DNA of 64,000 nt from Bacteroidales bacterium F22 (lineage in GTDB: Bacteria; Bacteroidota; Bacteroidia; Bacteroidales; Bacteroidaceae): NCBI GenBank assembly GCA_029541985.1, contig CP095414.1:1612001-1676000 (forward strand), written 5' to 3'. A program made the position numbers and the translations under genes. Below the pieces are notes generated by a model. It saw nothing but the letters and a program-made list of their open reading frames with translations. It was not told the DNA's origin and did no database searches. Shown here in pieces: positions 63,339 through 64,000 of this stretch; position 1 is the first letter of the stretch, and every line of letters starts with the position of its first letter.

Positions 63339-64000
63339 TTATTTCTTATACTTTTTGAAGATAACACAAGCATTGTGTCCTCCAAAACCAAACGTATTAG
63401 AAAGTGTAGCACGAATCTCGCGTTTTTGAGCTTTGTTGAAGGTGAAATTAAGCTTATTGTCAATATTTTCATCATCATCGCCCTCAGCGTGATTAATCGT
63501 CGGAGGAACCACGCCATCTCGCATAGCTAAGATAGAAGCGATAGCCTCAACAGCACCAGCAGCACCTAGTAGGTGGCCTGTCATTGATTTTGTACTTGAG
63601 ATATTTAGCTCGTAAGCATGATCTCCAAATACATCAGTGATTGCCTTAGCCTCAGAGATATCACCTACAGGAGTAGAAGTTCCATGGACATTGATATAAT
63701 CAATATCTTCAGGCTTCATTTCAGCATCTTCCAACGCATTCTTCATCACCAATTTAGCACCCAATCCATCAGGATGAGTAGCTGTCAAGTGATACGCATC
63801 AGCAGACATTCCTGTACCAGCAACCTCAGCATAAATTTTAGCTCCACGAGCTAATGCATGCTCCAATTCTTCAAGAACCAATGATCCACCTCCTTCACTG
63901 ATAACAAATCCATCACGCGATGCGCTAAATGGACGAGAAGCAGTTTGAGGTTCTTCATTGCGTTGAGAAATTGCTCTCATAGAAGAGAAACCACCTACTC
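63339..64000 (-). CDS. fabF: 3-oxoacyl-ACP synthase II (5' end outside window)
   Basis: FabF elongates fatty acids by condensing malonyl-ACP with acyl-ACP. Only the C-terminal part is visible; the frame continues upstream through GVGGFSS to the window edge. It contains [13 protein letters not shown] with the first catalytic histidine, the lysine-containing [19 protein letters not shown] with the second histidine, and [15 protein letters not shown]. The ketosynthase cysteine lies outside the window. The order fabF-rnc is common in the phylum, often with acpP before fabF. Confidence 0.95.
   Translation of the reverse strand, partial: VGGFSSMRAISQRNEEPQTASRPFSASRDGFVISEGGGSLVLEELEHALARGAKIYAEVAGTGMSADAYHLTATHPDGLGAKLVMKNALEDAEMKPEDIDYINVHGTSTPVGDISEAKAITDVFGDHAYELNISSTKSMTGHLLGAAGAVEAIASILAMRDGVVPPTINHAEGDDDENIDNKLNFTFNKAQKREIRATLSNTFGFGGHNACVIFKKYKK

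Noticed and set aside
1-64000. Search for CRISPR arrays, integrases, transposases, toxin-antitoxin or restriction systems
   Set aside because: No regular direct-repeat array and no protein of these families was recognised anywhere in the window.

Overview
The window looks like ordinary chromosome of a member of the order Bacteroidales (phylum Bacteroidota). The evidence is: many lipoprotein signals with acidic residues after the cysteine, serine-type sulfatases, a Nudix-family regulator beside xylose genes, a GH3-family acyl-adenylase, single-chain glycyl-tRNA synthetase, NusA-InfB-RimP and SufBCD clusters, and promoters matching the Bacteroidota consensus TTTG - about 19 nt - TAnnTTTG instead of the sigma-70 consensus. 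The genus cannot be fixed from the sequence alone. I see no prophage, integrase, insertion sequence or CRISPR array.

Layout. 1-4 kb (minus): cvpA-sufB-sufC-sufD iron-sulfur assembly; sufD runs off the left edge. 4-9 kb (minus): rimP-nusA-infB. 9-13 kb (minus): tex - NAD-dependent epimerase - yaaA. 13.1-13.7 kb: a 650-bp gene-free stretch leading to a plus-strand sulfatase. 15.4-22.8 kb (minus): a complete glycerol module glpK-glpF-outer-membrane protein-glpA-glpB-glpC, read divergently from a DeoR/GlpR-type regulator that is followed by a GH53 endo-galactanase (plus). 25-28 kb (minus): sialate O-acetylesterase and a second sulfatase. 28.3-32.1 kb (minus): a 970-residue coiled-coil surface lipoprotein and a stand-alone LytTR regulator. 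32-33 kb: trpS. 33.8-38.9 kb (plus): Nudix regulator-xylB-xylA-xylE. 39-43 kb (minus): AraC regulator, NmrA-like protein and a compact OpuC-type osmolyte importer. 43-48.5 kb: lipoproteins of uncertain function, a NifX/NifB-like small protein and a HAD hydrolase. 48.6 kb: tRNA-Leu(UAG). 48.8-53.5 kb (minus): S41 peptidase, beta-barrel-like protein and parC. 53.6-55.8 kb (plus): glyS and an FKBP lipoprotein. 55.9-58.9 kb (minus): DEAD-box helicase and a thioredoxin-like protein. 59 kb (plus): a membrane protein. 59.9-64 kb (minus): fabF (partial)-rnc-GH3-phosphatase-like lipoprotein.

How the parts fit together. The glp set reads as a self-contained route: outer-membrane passage (inferred), GlpF facilitator, GlpK kinase, and the anaerobic GlpABC dehydrogenase feeding electrons to the quinone pool, under a local repressor with a visible palindromic operator. 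The xyl set is a matching regulator-kinase-isomerase-permease unit with two palindromes just upstream of a near-perfect promoter. Sulfatases, GH53 and the acetylesterase indicate a life on plant or host glycans.

I found no clear new defence or mobile system. The points most worth a second look are: a tyrosine-phosphatase-like lipoprotein whose catalytic cysteine is serine, translationally coupled to a GH3 enzyme; a G9 homopolymer inside the active-site region of an S41 peptidase; an orphan LytTR regulator with stacked upstream mini-ORFs next to the giant surface lipoprotein; and several strong palindromes in regulatory regions.
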